From NCBI GenBank assembly GCA_017415995.1, contig JAFQDN010000051.1:1-35954 (forward strand): DNA of 35,954 nucleotides, written 5' to 3'. The DNA comes from Akkermansia sp. (GTDB lineage: Bacteria; Verrucomicrobiota; Verrucomicrobiia; Verrucomicrobiales; Akkermansiaceae). The position numbers and the translations under genes were made by a program. The notes under the pieces were generated by a model that made no database searches, had not been told where the DNA came from, and saw only the letters and a list, made by a program, of their open reading frames with translations. Positions 7,969 to 15,709 of this stretch are shown in pieces (position 1 is the stretch's first letter; the number at the start of each line of letters is the position of its first letter).

Positions 7969-8388
7969 TTAATCTGATTTTTTAATAAAAAGAGTCATTT
8001 TCTTTACTATTATGTACAATCCTAAAATGATAATATTCAGCAGTAAGGATATGCCGATACCCGCAATTGATATTATATCTCCACCACTGATGGCGGTAGG
8101 TATATCAAGCGATATGTAAATTAAAACGCAAACTTGTACCAAAGAGGGTATAAAACGGCGTGCCGGAATAATAGTTTTCCATAACGGTTTGCCGGAATCA
8201 GATACAGGAGGCGCAATCAATACAAATGCCGACATACTCATAGAACATCCCCATACGATAAAGCCCAGAAGACGAAAGCCTATGTTGCATGTTGCGAGTG
8301 AGCCTTGTCCCCACCATGCCCATACATTTAAAGAAACCCAAACTATCAGTATTGATAAAGCGAATAAACGATAAATGAGATATAACAT
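7969..8388 (-). CDS. Small integral membrane protein, unknown function
   Basis: I do not recognise the family. The 139-residue product has about four hydrophobic segments: residues near 5-25, 36-60, 78-97 and 105-128, with a basic C-terminus (KKMTLFIKKSD). It starts 21 bases after the stop of the lipoprotein gene at 8410-8988, and the two are probably co-transcribed from the promoter at 9176-9204. Together they look like a two-gene envelope module of orphan proteins. The base composition is more AT-rich than the neighbouring GH109 gene. Confidence 0.6.
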   Translation of the reverse strand: MLYLIYRLFALSILIVWVSLNVWAWWGQGSLATCNIGFRLLGFIVWGCSMSMSAFVLIAPPVSDSGKPLWKTIIPARRFIPSLVQVCVLIYISLDIPTAISGGDIISIAGIGISLLLNIIILGLYIIVKKMTLFIKKSD

Positions 8389-8409
8389 AGACGGCAGAGG
8401 CGTTACAAG

Positions 8410-8988
8410 TTAAAATCTGGGGTCGTCATAGGTGAACGAGTCTGTTTTTTCGGGGGTGTAAGGCGGTTTTGTATTTTCCTGTAAGAAACTCCACTCCGGT
8501 TGAGCGTATCCGGTATTAGCATCGGGAATTCTCAATCGTTCACTTCCCCAATTTTTAAGACACCATGAATTCATTTCTTCCAGCTCTTCGCGGGTGGAGG
8601 TTAAGGAATAATGACATCCGGGTCTGTTCCGATATTGTTGTAATCGCTCATGTTGCTCAAAGGATTTAATGACAATTCTTCCTCTGTAGACTGAGAAGTA
8701 GTACCTTTCACACATGAGCCATCCTTTGAAAGGAACTGTGGAAGGGTAAAATAAATGCGGGGTTGTTTTGACTTTATAATGGCGCGTCGGAAAACTCGTA
8801 CAGGTATAGTAGTCATAATCAGAGTCGCTTCCGCAGTAGAAGGTGCGATAAGCTCCGAACAATTTGCCTCCGGAATCGAAGCGTGCCGATATAACTTGTT
8901 CAAACGTCCGCTCTTGTGTCATCGTGCAGGAAACACATAGTAACGCTGTGCAAATCCAAGTCAGATGATGTTTGGCTAAATTATTCAT
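8410..8988 (-). CDS. Putative lipoprotein, unknown function
   Basis: The 192-residue product begins with a basic N-terminus and a hydrophobic run ending in the lipobox LCVSC, so it should be cleaved and lipidated at Cys21. The mature part is rich in Tyr and aromatic residues (YDYYTCTSFP, CERYYFSVYRG) and has a few Cys that could form a disulfide. No known domain is recognised. It is the first gene after the structured leader and is followed by the membrane protein at 7969-8388. Confidence 0.6.
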   Translation of the reverse strand: MNNLAKHHLTWICTALLCVSCTMTQERTFEQVISARFDSGGKLFGAYRTFYCGSDSDYDYYTCTSFPTRHYKVKTTPHLFYPSTVPFKGWLMCERYYFSVYRGRIVIKSFEQHERLQQYRNRPGCHYSLTSTREELEEMNSWCLKNWGSERLRIPDANTGYAQPEWSFLQENTKPPYTPEKTDSFTYDDPRF

Positions 8989-9048
8989 GATTTTTTTGCT
9001 TTGCCCATAGGTTATACGTTAATTTGTTGAAAAGCAAGCCTGAAATTG

Positions 9049-9169
9049 TTTTTTCACCTCCCCTAAAAGGAAGTCTCCCGGCGATCCGAAGACCGCCGGG
9101 AGCCCAACTACCCTATGAAATGGACCCTTTTCGGACCCAAGAACCAATTTTACGTCTGGTTCCAAGGAC
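9049..9169 (-). ncRNA. Candidate structured leader or small RNA, family unknown
   Basis: From a predicted start near 9169 the minus-strand transcript contains three hairpins: GAACCA/TGGTTC (arms about 9140-9145 and 9157-9162), a strong 9-bp CTCCCGGCG/CGCCGGGAG stem (9073-9102), and ACTTCC/GGGAGGT (9056-9074). A repeated GGGTCC motif sits between the first two. No U-tract follows, so this is more likely the 5' leader of the lipoprotein gene (ATG 8988) than a free RNA, but processing is possible. The arms overlap slightly, so alternative foldings are likely. Confidence 0.4.
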
Positions 9170-9175
9170 GGCGAA

Positions 9176-9204
9176 ATTATATATGGCTCTAGCTGTTTCG
9201 TCAA
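9176..9204 (-). promoter_or_regulatory. Near-consensus promoter for the leader and lipoprotein operon
   Basis: On the minus strand, TTGACG (9199-9204), a 17-base spacer, TATAAT (9176-9181). This is the best match to consensus in the window. An AT-rich, A-tract-containing region lies just upstream, as an UP element would. Confidence 0.72.
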
Positions 9205-9340
9205 GTCAAAAAAACGATTTTTAAAGAAAAAAATTAAATAAAATATTAGAATGTTGATAGTGAATGGCTTGAAGAATGCTTGTTTTGCGCAAAAGGAAGG
9301 CTGAATAATAATTAAGGTGCGGATTCTGCTGAGTAATTGT

Positions 9341-11428
9341 TTATTTTTGTATAGTAGAGGGGCGTTTTTTTGCTTGCGTATCCAGCCATTTCCTCAGCGC
9401 ATGCTGCATGGCCGGGGTGAAGAGCTCATCACAGAAGATACCGATGCCGGCGGGAGAAGCAGTCATGAGACGGGACAGCTCATCGGGCAGCTGTTCAGGG
9501 GTGGTATCGGGCAGATGCAGACCCGGAGCAATCGGGAAGCGTTCCTGCGTGCTTTGTTTGGCGGTAGCGGTGCAATCTGCGGACCAGTGCGGGTTTTCAT
9601 TGTAGAAGGAATAGTAGACCATGGGCAGGGCAAGGTCGAGGTGGAAGCGGCTCCAATCCTGCCGAACAAGTTGAGCTGCAATTTCCGGTGTAGGGAATAC
9701 TGCACAAGCACTTTGTAAGTGATGGCTGCGAATGCGAGCCATTAGGGAGTTTGCAAAATCAGCTACTGATTGTAGCCGGAACTCGCGCCACTCGGCATCG
9801 GCGTCTGACTGTGCCGCAACATCGCGACCGTAGCGTGCACGGAAAAGTGCACGGCAGGTGCTGCAGTAGCAGTAATCATATTCCGGGAGTTCGCGGCTCA
9901 TGTCCAAGCCGTATTTTGCCCAGAGACCGCGAGGGAGGATGACATCGGGCAAGCGCATGTAGTCCAGCTGAATGCCGATAATGCCGGGCAGTGCAGCCAG
10001 TTTGTCCACCTCTGCCAGCAGGTGGGCGCGTACTTGCTTATTGTTTGGGCACAGGAACTGGTAGTAATCCACAAAAGGTCTATCCTGAGGGGCATGGCAT
10101 GACTTGCCCACACGATTCACGGCGTACATGGATGGGTGTTGCAAGGCTTTTTCATCGCCCGGGCGGTTGGCAGCCCATAACCAGGCAAATACCCGCATGC
10201 CATGTTGGGTGGCTAATGGAGTCAGCGCTGCAATTTGCTCTGCAGAGCCACCGATGATGAGTACATTCACCCCGGCAGCGGCATAATTGCGGAACTCATT
10301 GCCCCAGAACTCCGCATCGCCCGGGTGGTTGTTGCCATGTACCCACAGGTAAATGAGAGGAATAAGACCGGTGGGGGCTGTACGAGTGAGGTTTGCGTGG
10401 CTATCCAAGCGAATGCGTTCACCCGTGCGGGGAACGGTGGTTTCCACCGCAACGTATTCCGGTGTCAGTACAGAAGCGCATATGCCGGGAGGCACAGAGG
10501 AGGCATCGGTATTGAAAGTTCCGTGATTTTTGCGGTATTCCAATTGCATGTTGTAGTAGGCAAAGAGTTTTTGCTCAGCCTCATGAGCGGCCGGCACGGG
10601 CATGCTTTCCCAAGTGTCGGGTGCAGTAGCGCTGAGCTTTACATACCCCCAATGCTCGGGCATATGGATGTTGATTTTACCCGTGGGCGCCCATACATGG
10701 TTGCTTTCCGGCAGGGGCTTGCCATTTTTGCCTTGCTTCTTGCTGTAACCGCAGGGAGATGCTGCGTCTGCCTGTACTTGCCAATTCACCTGCGAGAAGT
10801 TCATGCGTATGATACTGCCGGGTGCGGGGGGCTCAGTAGTTCTGGGTTGGTTGGAATGGCCTGTAATGCTTGTCCACGGAATAGCCATCTCTACACTCCA
10901 CCCTTCATCTTTGTCTGCCGGGTTGTTGATGGTGCCGTACAGTTGCACGGCATGCTTCAGCCCCGGAATTTGCCAATCATGCAAGGCAAGATTTCCGCTG
11001 CGGTAGGGCTCTGTCAGCAACAAGTCCCACACTGTGTTCAGGGCGTTTATCTCTATCTCCACATAGTTCTTCGTGTCGCCATCAGGGTCAATGAATACCT
11101 CAAAATCCGGATCCCGGAAGATGACGGAATCGTGCTCAGTGAGGGTTGCCCATAAGTTCTCTTCCTTCATGTAGGCGTACACGTATAAGTAGGAGTCATC
11201 CCACAGCATTTTTACCTCTGTGCGATTTGGGATGGCTGCACCCTCAATATCGCGCAGAGGACTCAGTTTCCAAGCTTTTTGCCAGGCCTCTTCTTCCGCT
11301 TTGCCGTCCACATTGATTGGGGTATCCGTGCGGTGGCACACATAGGTTGGTGGTGTTATCTGTTCTGCCAACGCTACGGCTCCGCTCAGTAACCCCATGC
11401 TTGCAATCAGTCCGGTCAGCTTTCTCAT
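9341..11428 (-). CDS. Secreted CBM9-like plus GHL10-like glycosyl hydrolase
   Basis: A 695-residue protein with a Sec signal peptide (LTGLIASMGLLSGAVALAEQ). Residues about 25-260 resemble the CBM9-like sugar-binding fold: INVDGKAEEEAWQKAW, an LYVYAYMKEENLWA strand and PDFEVFIDPDGDTKNYVEIEIN. Residues about 350-690 resemble the GHL10-like (PF02638) TIM barrel: IYLWVHGN, AAGVNVLIIGG, HGMRVFAWLWAANRP, IIGIQLDYMRLPD and CSTCRALFRARYG. It probably degrades or binds a polysaccharide outside the cytoplasm. The substrate and catalytic residues cannot be assigned. The downstream neighbour on the same strand is separated by 352 bases, so it looks monocistronic. The TAGAGT -10 lies right at the ATG (leader 0-1). 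Confidence 0.7.
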   Translation of the reverse strand: MRKLTGLIASMGLLSGAVALAEQITPPTYVCHRTDTPINVDGKAEEEAWQKAWKLSPLRDIEGAAIPNRTEVKMLWDDSYLYVYAYMKEENLWATLTEHDSVIFRDPDFEVFIDPDGDTKNYVEIEINALNTVWDLLLTEPYRSGNLALHDWQIPGLKHAVQLYGTINNPADKDEGWSVEMAIPWTSITGHSNQPRTTEPPAPGSIIRMNFSQVNWQVQADAASPCGYSKKQGKNGKPLPESNHVWAPTGKINIHMPEHWGYVKLSATAPDTWESMPVPAAHEAEQKLFAYYNMQLEYRKNHGTFNTDASSVPPGICASVLTPEYVAVETTVPRTGERIRLDSHANLTRTAPTGLIPLIYLWVHGNNHPGDAEFWGNEFRNYAAAGVNVLIIGGSAEQIAALTPLATQHGMRVFAWLWAANRPGDEKALQHPSMYAVNRVGKSCHAPQDRPFVDYYQFLCPNNKQVRAHLLAEVDKLAALPGIIGIQLDYMRLPDVILPRGLWAKYGLDMSRELPEYDYCYCSTCRALFRARYGRDVAAQSDADAEWREFRLQSVADFANSLMARIRSHHLQSACAVFPTPEIAAQLVRQDWSRFHLDLALPMVYYSFYNENPHWSADCTATAKQSTQERFPIAPGLHLPDTTPEQLPDELSRLMTASPAGIGIFCDELFTPAMQHALRKWLDTQAKKRPSTIQK

Positions 11429-11434
11429 GCCGCC

Positions 11435-11464
11435 ACTCTAACATACCACTTTCTTCCCCGTCAA
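11435..11464 (-). promoter_or_regulatory. Promoter of the CBM9/GHL10 gene, probably leaderless
   Basis: Minus strand TTGACG (11459-11464), 18-base spacer, TAGAGT (11435-11440). A start 7 bases downstream coincides with the ATG at 11428. The -10 is only a moderate match. Confidence 0.45.
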
Positions 11465-11525
11465 GCTTTTAATCTGACGGCCTATGTATGTAAGAAGTTT
11501 TTTGTCCCGCATCATCATTTTATGC

Positions 11526-11553
11526 TTGCAGAGAGGCTAGGTATTGCTAAAAT
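11526..11553 (+). promoter_or_regulatory. Promoter of the DUF4492-cydAB operon, probably leaderless
   Basis: TTGCAG (11526-11531), 16-base spacer, TAAAAT (11548-11553). A start 7 bases later is the A of the ATG at 11560. There is no Shine-Dalgarno sequence before that ATG. Confidence 0.5.
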
Positions 11554-11559
11554 GTCAGT

Positions 11560-11769
11560 ATGATTTTAAGCAGGATAATGCGTTTTTACATTGATGGGTT
11601 CCGCGGGATGACGCTGGGGCGCACATTGTGGTGCATTATCCTGATAAAACTCATCATTATCTTTGCTGTGCTGAAGGCGTTTTTCTTTCCGGCATACCTG
11701 AAAGGAGACGAGGAGGAAAAGGGGAAGCTGGTTTCCTCGGAGCTGACAACACGGCAGGCTGGGAAATAA
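11560..11769 (+). CDS. DUF4492 small membrane protein, associated with cytochrome bd
   Basis: A 69-residue protein matching DUF4492 (PF14899): an RFYIDGFRGMTLGRTLW start, one membrane segment IILIKLIIIFAVLKAFFFP, then a charged cytoplasmic tail. In Bacteroidota and relatives this family sits directly before cydA-cydB, exactly as here: cydA starts 22 bases after its stop. It is probably an accessory or assembly subunit of the bd oxidase, comparable in position to CydX-like small subunits, though that equivalence is inference. The ATG at 11560 gives the family-typical few residues before RFY; an ATG at 11578 is the alternative. Confidence 0.8.
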   Translation: MILSRIMRFYIDGFRGMTLGRTLWCIILIKLIIIFAVLKAFFFPAYLKGDEEEKGKLVSSELTTRQAGK

Positions 11770-11791
11770 CAATAAACATACAACCTGAAAT

Positions 11792-13348
11792 ATGGAAGCG
11801 ATAGATGCCTCATTAGTGGATTGGTCACGAGCTCAATTTGCGTTGACGGCAATGTACCACTGGCTTTTTGTACCGCTCACCTTGGGGCTGGGCGTAGTGA
11901 TGTCCATCATGGAGACGCTATATGTGCGAACCGGGCGAGAGTTTTGGAAGCAAACGGCCAAGTTTTGGATGAAGCTTTTCGGTATCAACTTTGCCATGGG
12001 CGTTGCAACGGGTATAATCCTAGAGTTTGAGTTCGGTACAAACTGGAGTAATTACAGCTGGTTTGTCGGGGATATTTTCGGGGCTCCGCTGGCCATAGAG
12101 GGTATACTGGCTTTCTTTATGGAGAGCACCTTTATTGCCATCATGTATTTCGGGTGGAAAAAGGTTGGCAAAGGTACCCATTTGGCTGCAACATGGCTTA
12201 CTGTTATAGGCGCAACCATCTCAGCTTGGTGGATATTGGTAGCCAACGCGTGGATGCAGCATCCCGTGGGGATGGAGTTTAACCCGGATACGGTGCGTAA
12301 TGAGATGGTAGACTTTGCCGCCGTAGCGTTTAACAGTGGCGCAGTAGTTAAGTTCTGCCACACTGTGTCCTCATCATGGGTGCTTGGTTGTGTGTTTGTT
12401 GTGGGCATTAGCTGTTGGTACTTACTGCGCGGACGCCACACGGAGTTTGCGCATTCCAGCATTAAAGTAGCAGCGGCCTTCGGCTTGCTTGCTGCTCTGA
12501 TAACGGGATACACCGGCCACCATAGCGGGCGTATTATTGCTGAGCAACAGCCTATGAAATTGGCTGCTGCGGAGGGCTTGTACGAGGGCGGTAACGGCCA
12601 AGGTCTTGTGATGGCGGGTGTGTTAAGGCCGGGGGCTGATTGGACTCAACCTTCCGAGGAGGATAAGATGCTGTTTGCCGTGGAAATGCCTTACGCTCTT
12701 TCATTATTGGCAACTCATGAAAAAAATGGCTATGTACCGGGTGTGCGCAACATTTTAGAGGGCGGATATACCCTCCCGGATGGGAGTACTGCGCTTTCTG
12801 CCGAGGAAAAAATGAAGCGGGGCCGTATTGCTATTGCGGCCTTGGCTGCGTACCGGGCGGCGGAGGACCCCGCACTCAAGGCAGAGGCTTTATCAACGCT
12901 GCGGGAGAATTTTGAGTATTTCGGATACGGGTATCTGGAGACCCCGGGAGACTTAGTGCCGCCGGTGCCCCTTACATTCTATAGCTTCCGCGTTATGGTC
13001 GTATTGGGTGGGTATTTTATAGCGCTGTTTGCCGGGTTGTTGTTGTTACGGAGGAGGCTGGAAAAGTGGCGAATAGTGCTGTGGTGTGTGGTGCTGAGTA
13101 TTCCGCTGGCCTGGGTGGCAAGTCAAGCCGGTTGGGTTGTGGCTGAGGTAGGGCGCCAGCCTTGGTCGATACAGGGACTACTGCCGAATGTTGCAGCAAT
13201 TTCACGCTTGGAGGTGAGCTCCGTGCAGACTACCTTCTACATTTTCCTGGGGCTTTTTACACTGCTGTTGTTAGCAGAGTTGCGTATAATGGGGAAGGCA
13301 ATAGCCGGTGGCCCCGATGCTGATGATAATTCTCAACCTAATGCTTAA
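11792..13348 (+). CDS. cydA: Cytochrome bd ubiquinol oxidase subunit I
   Basis: A 518-residue, polytopic protein, close to the usual CydA length. Visible family marks are LTAMYHWLFVPLTLGLG near residue 20 with the b595/d heme His, FWMKLFGINFAMGVATGIILEFEFGTNW, the FAFFMESTF-like stretch, and GWVVAEVGRQPWSIQG near residue 450. Between about residues 255 and 375 lies the periplasmic Q-loop, which contains an Ala-rich segment. With CydB it oxidises quinol and reduces oxygen to water with high affinity, allowing respiration at very low oxygen. It is co-transcribed with DUF4492 and cydB (2 bases apart). Confidence 0.95.
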   Translation: MEAIDASLVDWSRAQFALTAMYHWLFVPLTLGLGVVMSIMETLYVRTGREFWKQTAKFWMKLFGINFAMGVATGIILEFEFGTNWSNYSWFVGDIFGAPLAIEGILAFFMESTFIAIMYFGWKKVGKGTHLAATWLTVIGATISAWWILVANAWMQHPVGMEFNPDTVRNEMVDFAAVAFNSGAVVKFCHTVSSSWVLGCVFVVGISCWYLLRGRHTEFAHSSIKVAAAFGLLAALITGYTGHHSGRIIAEQQPMKLAAAEGLYEGGNGQGLVMAGVLRPGADWTQPSEEDKMLFAVEMPYALSLLATHEKNGYVPGVRNILEGGYTLPDGSTALSAEEKMKRGRIAIAALAAYRAAEDPALKAEALSTLRENFEYFGYGYLETPGDLVPPVPLTFYSFRVMVVLGGYFIALFAGLLLLRRRLEKWRIVLWCVVLSIPLAWVASQAGWVVAEVGRQPWSIQGLLPNVAAISRLEVSSVQTTFYIFLGLFTLLLLAELRIMGKAIAGGPDADDNSQPNA

Positions 13349-13350
13349 AG

Positions 13351-14484
13351 ATGGACGATATTTCAATCCTTCAACACTATTGGTGGTTCTTGGTATCATT
13401 GCTGGGAGCTTTGTTGGTGTTCCTTATGTTTGTGCAGGGTGGGCAATCACTTGTCCCTACATTGGGCAAGACAGAGGCTCAACGGCGCATGCTGTTGTTG
13501 GCAACCGGGCGTAAGTGGGAGCTTACTTTTACCACGTTGGTAACGTTTGGTGGTGCTTTTTTTGCTTCCTTCCCGCTGTTTTACAGCACGAGTTTCGGGG
13601 GCGCTTACTGGGTGTGGATGCTTATTTTGCTATGCTTTGTGTTGCAGGCGGTTTCATATGAGTTTCAACTCAAACGGCAAAACTTGCTCGGCACCGCAAC
13701 ATACCGCGTATTCCTGTTTCTGAATGGCGTGTTGGGACCTCTGCTTATCGGTACTGCTGTGGGGACTTTCTTTACCGGGGCGGAGTTTGTGGTGGATAAG
13801 TCTGCCGTTGCCGGTACAGCTATGCCGGTCATCTCGTACTGGAGCAATTCCCTCCATGGCTTGGAGGCTGCACTGGTGCCCCAAAATCTGATGTTGGGTA
13901 TCAGTGTGCTTTTGCTCACACGTGTACTGGCTTGTCTGTATTTCGCTGATTGTATTGCAGATGAAACGCTGCGTATGGCGTGCCGTAAGCGATTATGGAT
14001 AGAGAGCGGATTCTTTCTCCTGTTCTTCCTGACGTGGTTGGGTGGTTTGCTTACTTCAGCAGGTTTTGCGGTAAATCCGGAGTCCGGTGAGGTGTATTCC
14101 GCAGCGTATAAGTACTGGCATAATCTGTTGGAGATGCCTGTTGTAGCCTGCATTCTTATGGTGGGGGTGGTATTTGTTTTGTGGGGTATGGTGAGCGGTG
14201 TGCGTGGTAAGCGCCGGGCGTTTTGGCCTGCTGCTGTGGGGAGTGTGATGGTTGTGCTTGCCTTGCTGCTTTGTGCCGGTTGGAATAACACGGCATATTA
14301 TCCCTCCGTTACGGATTTGCAAAGCTCGCTGACTCTGGTAAATAGCAGCTCCAGTCTCTTTACCCTCAAAACCATGACGTACGTGTCCTTTATCATTCCT
14401 TTTGTTATTGCGTATATTGCTTGGGCTTGGCGTGTGTTGGATAAGGAGGCGATAACGGCTGATGAGGCGGCTCAGGAACACTAA
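13351..14484 (+). CDS. cydB: Cytochrome bd ubiquinol oxidase subunit II
   Basis: A 377-residue polytopic membrane protein that begins two bases after the cydA stop. The family pattern is visible: LQHYWWFLVSLLGALLVFLMFVQGGQ at the start, GRKWELTFTTLVTFGGAFFASFPLFY, SYEFQ around residue 105, and FLNGVLGPLLIGTAVGTFFTGAEF. It forms the heterodimer with CydA that carries the hemes and proton channel. Downstream, about 100 bases lead to lpxB with its own promoter. The cydDC heme-thiol transporter genes needed for maturation in many bacteria are not in the window. Confidence 0.94.
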   Translation: MDDISILQHYWWFLVSLLGALLVFLMFVQGGQSLVPTLGKTEAQRRMLLLATGRKWELTFTTLVTFGGAFFASFPLFYSTSFGGAYWVWMLILLCFVLQAVSYEFQLKRQNLLGTATYRVFLFLNGVLGPLLIGTAVGTFFTGAEFVVDKSAVAGTAMPVISYWSNSLHGLEAALVPQNLMLGISVLLLTRVLACLYFADCIADETLRMACRKRLWIESGFFLLFFLTWLGGLLTSAGFAVNPESGEVYSAAYKYWHNLLEMPVVACILMVGVVFVLWGMVSGVRGKRRAFWPAAVGSVMVVLALLLCAGWNNTAYYPSVTDLQSSLTLVNSSSSLFTLKTMTYVSFIIPFVIAYIAWAWRVLDKEAITADEAAQEH

Positions 14485-14552
14485 ACCCCATCGCGCTCGC
14501 GGTTGCATTTCTCCACATGCCGTTCTAACGCATCCTCTCCTACCATATATGC

Positions 14553-14580
14553 TTGCAAAACCTGAGAAATCTGCTAGTAT
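14553..14580 (+). promoter_or_regulatory. Promoter of lpxB, predicted leaderless
   Basis: TTGCAA (14553-14558), 16-base spacer, TAGTAT (14575-14580). The start expected 7 bases later is 14587, the A of the lpxB ATG. The -35 and -10 hexamers are identical to those of the fucU operon. Confidence 0.55.
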
Positions 14581-14586
14581 AGACTC

Positions 14587-15702
14587 ATGAAATTCTTTGT
14601 CATAGCCGGAGAGAAGAGTGGTGATAAACAAGGTGCTCTTGTTATGCAGGAGCTCCTCAAACGCTGCCCCGATATTGAATTTGAGGGGCTTGGCGGGGAG
14701 CAGATGCATGCCGTGGCCGCAGACGTGGAAGATTGGGCTGAGCAGGCTGCTGTTATCGGCGTGGTGGAGGTGCTGAAGCATGCCCGCTTTTTCATGCGTC
14801 GCCTCAAGGAGATGACTCAGCGCATTGTTGAGGCTCAGCCGGAATGCCTCATACTCATAGATTATCCCGGTTTTAACCAGCGCTTGGCTGAACGCGTGCA
14901 CAAACTTTGCCCGAAGACAAAGATTGCGTGGTTTATTGCTCCCATGGTGTGGGCGTGGCACAAGGGGCGCATTCCCAAGTTAGCACGTGTGCTGGACCTC
15001 ATGATGTGTACCTTCCCCTTTGAAAAGCCGCTCTTTGAGCAGGCCGGGTTGCGTACCGAGTTTGTGGGACATCCGCTGGTGGATGATATTTTGCAGAACC
15101 GCCGTACCGATGTGCGGGAAAAAGGACTCATCGGTTTGTTCCCCGGCAGCCGCATGCGTGAGATTGAACGCCATTTTCCGGTTTTCCTCAATGTTGTTAA
15201 GGAACTTAAAACCAAACATCCGGAGTGGCGTTTCGAGACCTCTGCCAGTTCGGAAAAACTTGCGGCTATCATGCGCCGCATGGCTCAAAAGGCAGGTGTG
15301 CCTGCCGAGCTCATCAACATTTGTCCCGGCAGTTACCATGACCTCATGGACCGCGCTGAGGCTGCTTTGGTGACATCCGGCACGGCAACGCTTGAGGCAG
15401 CCTTGCATGAGCTTCCCTTTGCGCTTGTGTACAAGGTTGCGTGGGGTACTTATTTGCTGGGGCGCTTGCTTCTTACCATCAAATATATCGGTATGGTGAA
15501 CATCTTAGTGGATAAACCCGTGACGCGTGAGCTGATTCAGGGGGACTTTAATGTTCAGAATTGTATTGAGGAGTTGGAAAAACTTACCTCTCCTGACACC
15601 CGCGCCCAAGCGCTCGCCGGCATGAAGGAGTCTATGGACACCCTCGGTCACGGTGGTGCTGCCGGCAAGGCGGCTCAGGCCGTTCTTTCCTTGTTCGCGT
15701 AA
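14587..15702 (+). CDS. lpxB: Lipid-A-disaccharide synthase
   Basis: A 371-residue protein with the classic LpxB layout. MKFFVIAGEKSGDKQGALVMQEL at the N-terminus holds the GExSGD motif. It continues with FEGLGGEQM, VEVLKHARFF, LILIDYPGFNQRLA, IAWFIAPMVWAWHKGRI, TEFVGHPLVD, LFPGSRMREI and TSGTATLEAALHELPFALVYK. It joins UDP-2,3-diacylglucosamine to lipid X to form the lipid A disaccharide at the inner face of the cytoplasmic membrane. It shows that the organism makes lipid A. Its 3' end is only 7 bases from the end of the convergent HAD-FolB gene, and I see no terminator between them. Confidence 0.96.
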   Translation: MKFFVIAGEKSGDKQGALVMQELLKRCPDIEFEGLGGEQMHAVAADVEDWAEQAAVIGVVEVLKHARFFMRRLKEMTQRIVEAQPECLILIDYPGFNQRLAERVHKLCPKTKIAWFIAPMVWAWHKGRIPKLARVLDLMMCTFPFEKPLFEQAGLRTEFVGHPLVDDILQNRRTDVREKGLIGLFPGSRMREIERHFPVFLNVVKELKTKHPEWRFETSASSEKLAAIMRRMAQKAGVPAELINICPGSYHDLMDRAEAALVTSGTATLEAALHELPFALVYKVAWGTYLLGRLLLTIKYIGMVNILVDKPVTRELIQGDFNVQNCIEELEKLTSPDTRAQALAGMKESMDTLGHGGAAGKAAQAVLSLFA

Positions 15703-15709
15703 GTCTTTA

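Larger units (their letters stand above)
8989..9340. other. 352-bp intergenic region: structured leader and strong minus-strand promoter
   Basis: This gap separates the lipoprotein pair from the GHL10-like gene (all on the minus strand). It holds a near-consensus minus-strand promoter (9176-9204), a region of three stem-loops (9049-9165), and, upstream of the promoter, a very AT-rich tract (9207-9360). No tRNA, SRP RNA, tmRNA, RNase P or riboswitch consensus was recognised in it. Confidence 0.6.

Noticed and set aside
9061..9169. Match to SRP RNA, tmRNA, RNase P RNA or a common riboswitch
   Set aside because: None of the conserved core motifs (for example GGTCCGGAAGGAAGCAGCC or GAGGAAAGTCCGGGC) is present, so the RNA remains unassigned.
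9019..9224. Short ORFs on both strands inside the structured leader (61 aa minus, 66 aa plus)
   Set aside because: The minus-strand ORF would start within the -35 of the promoter, and both overlap the stems. Codon pattern and context do not support coding.
10235..11155. 306-aa ORF antisense to the CBM9/GHL10 gene
   Set aside because: No family signature; the opposite frame has a clear signal peptide and domains.
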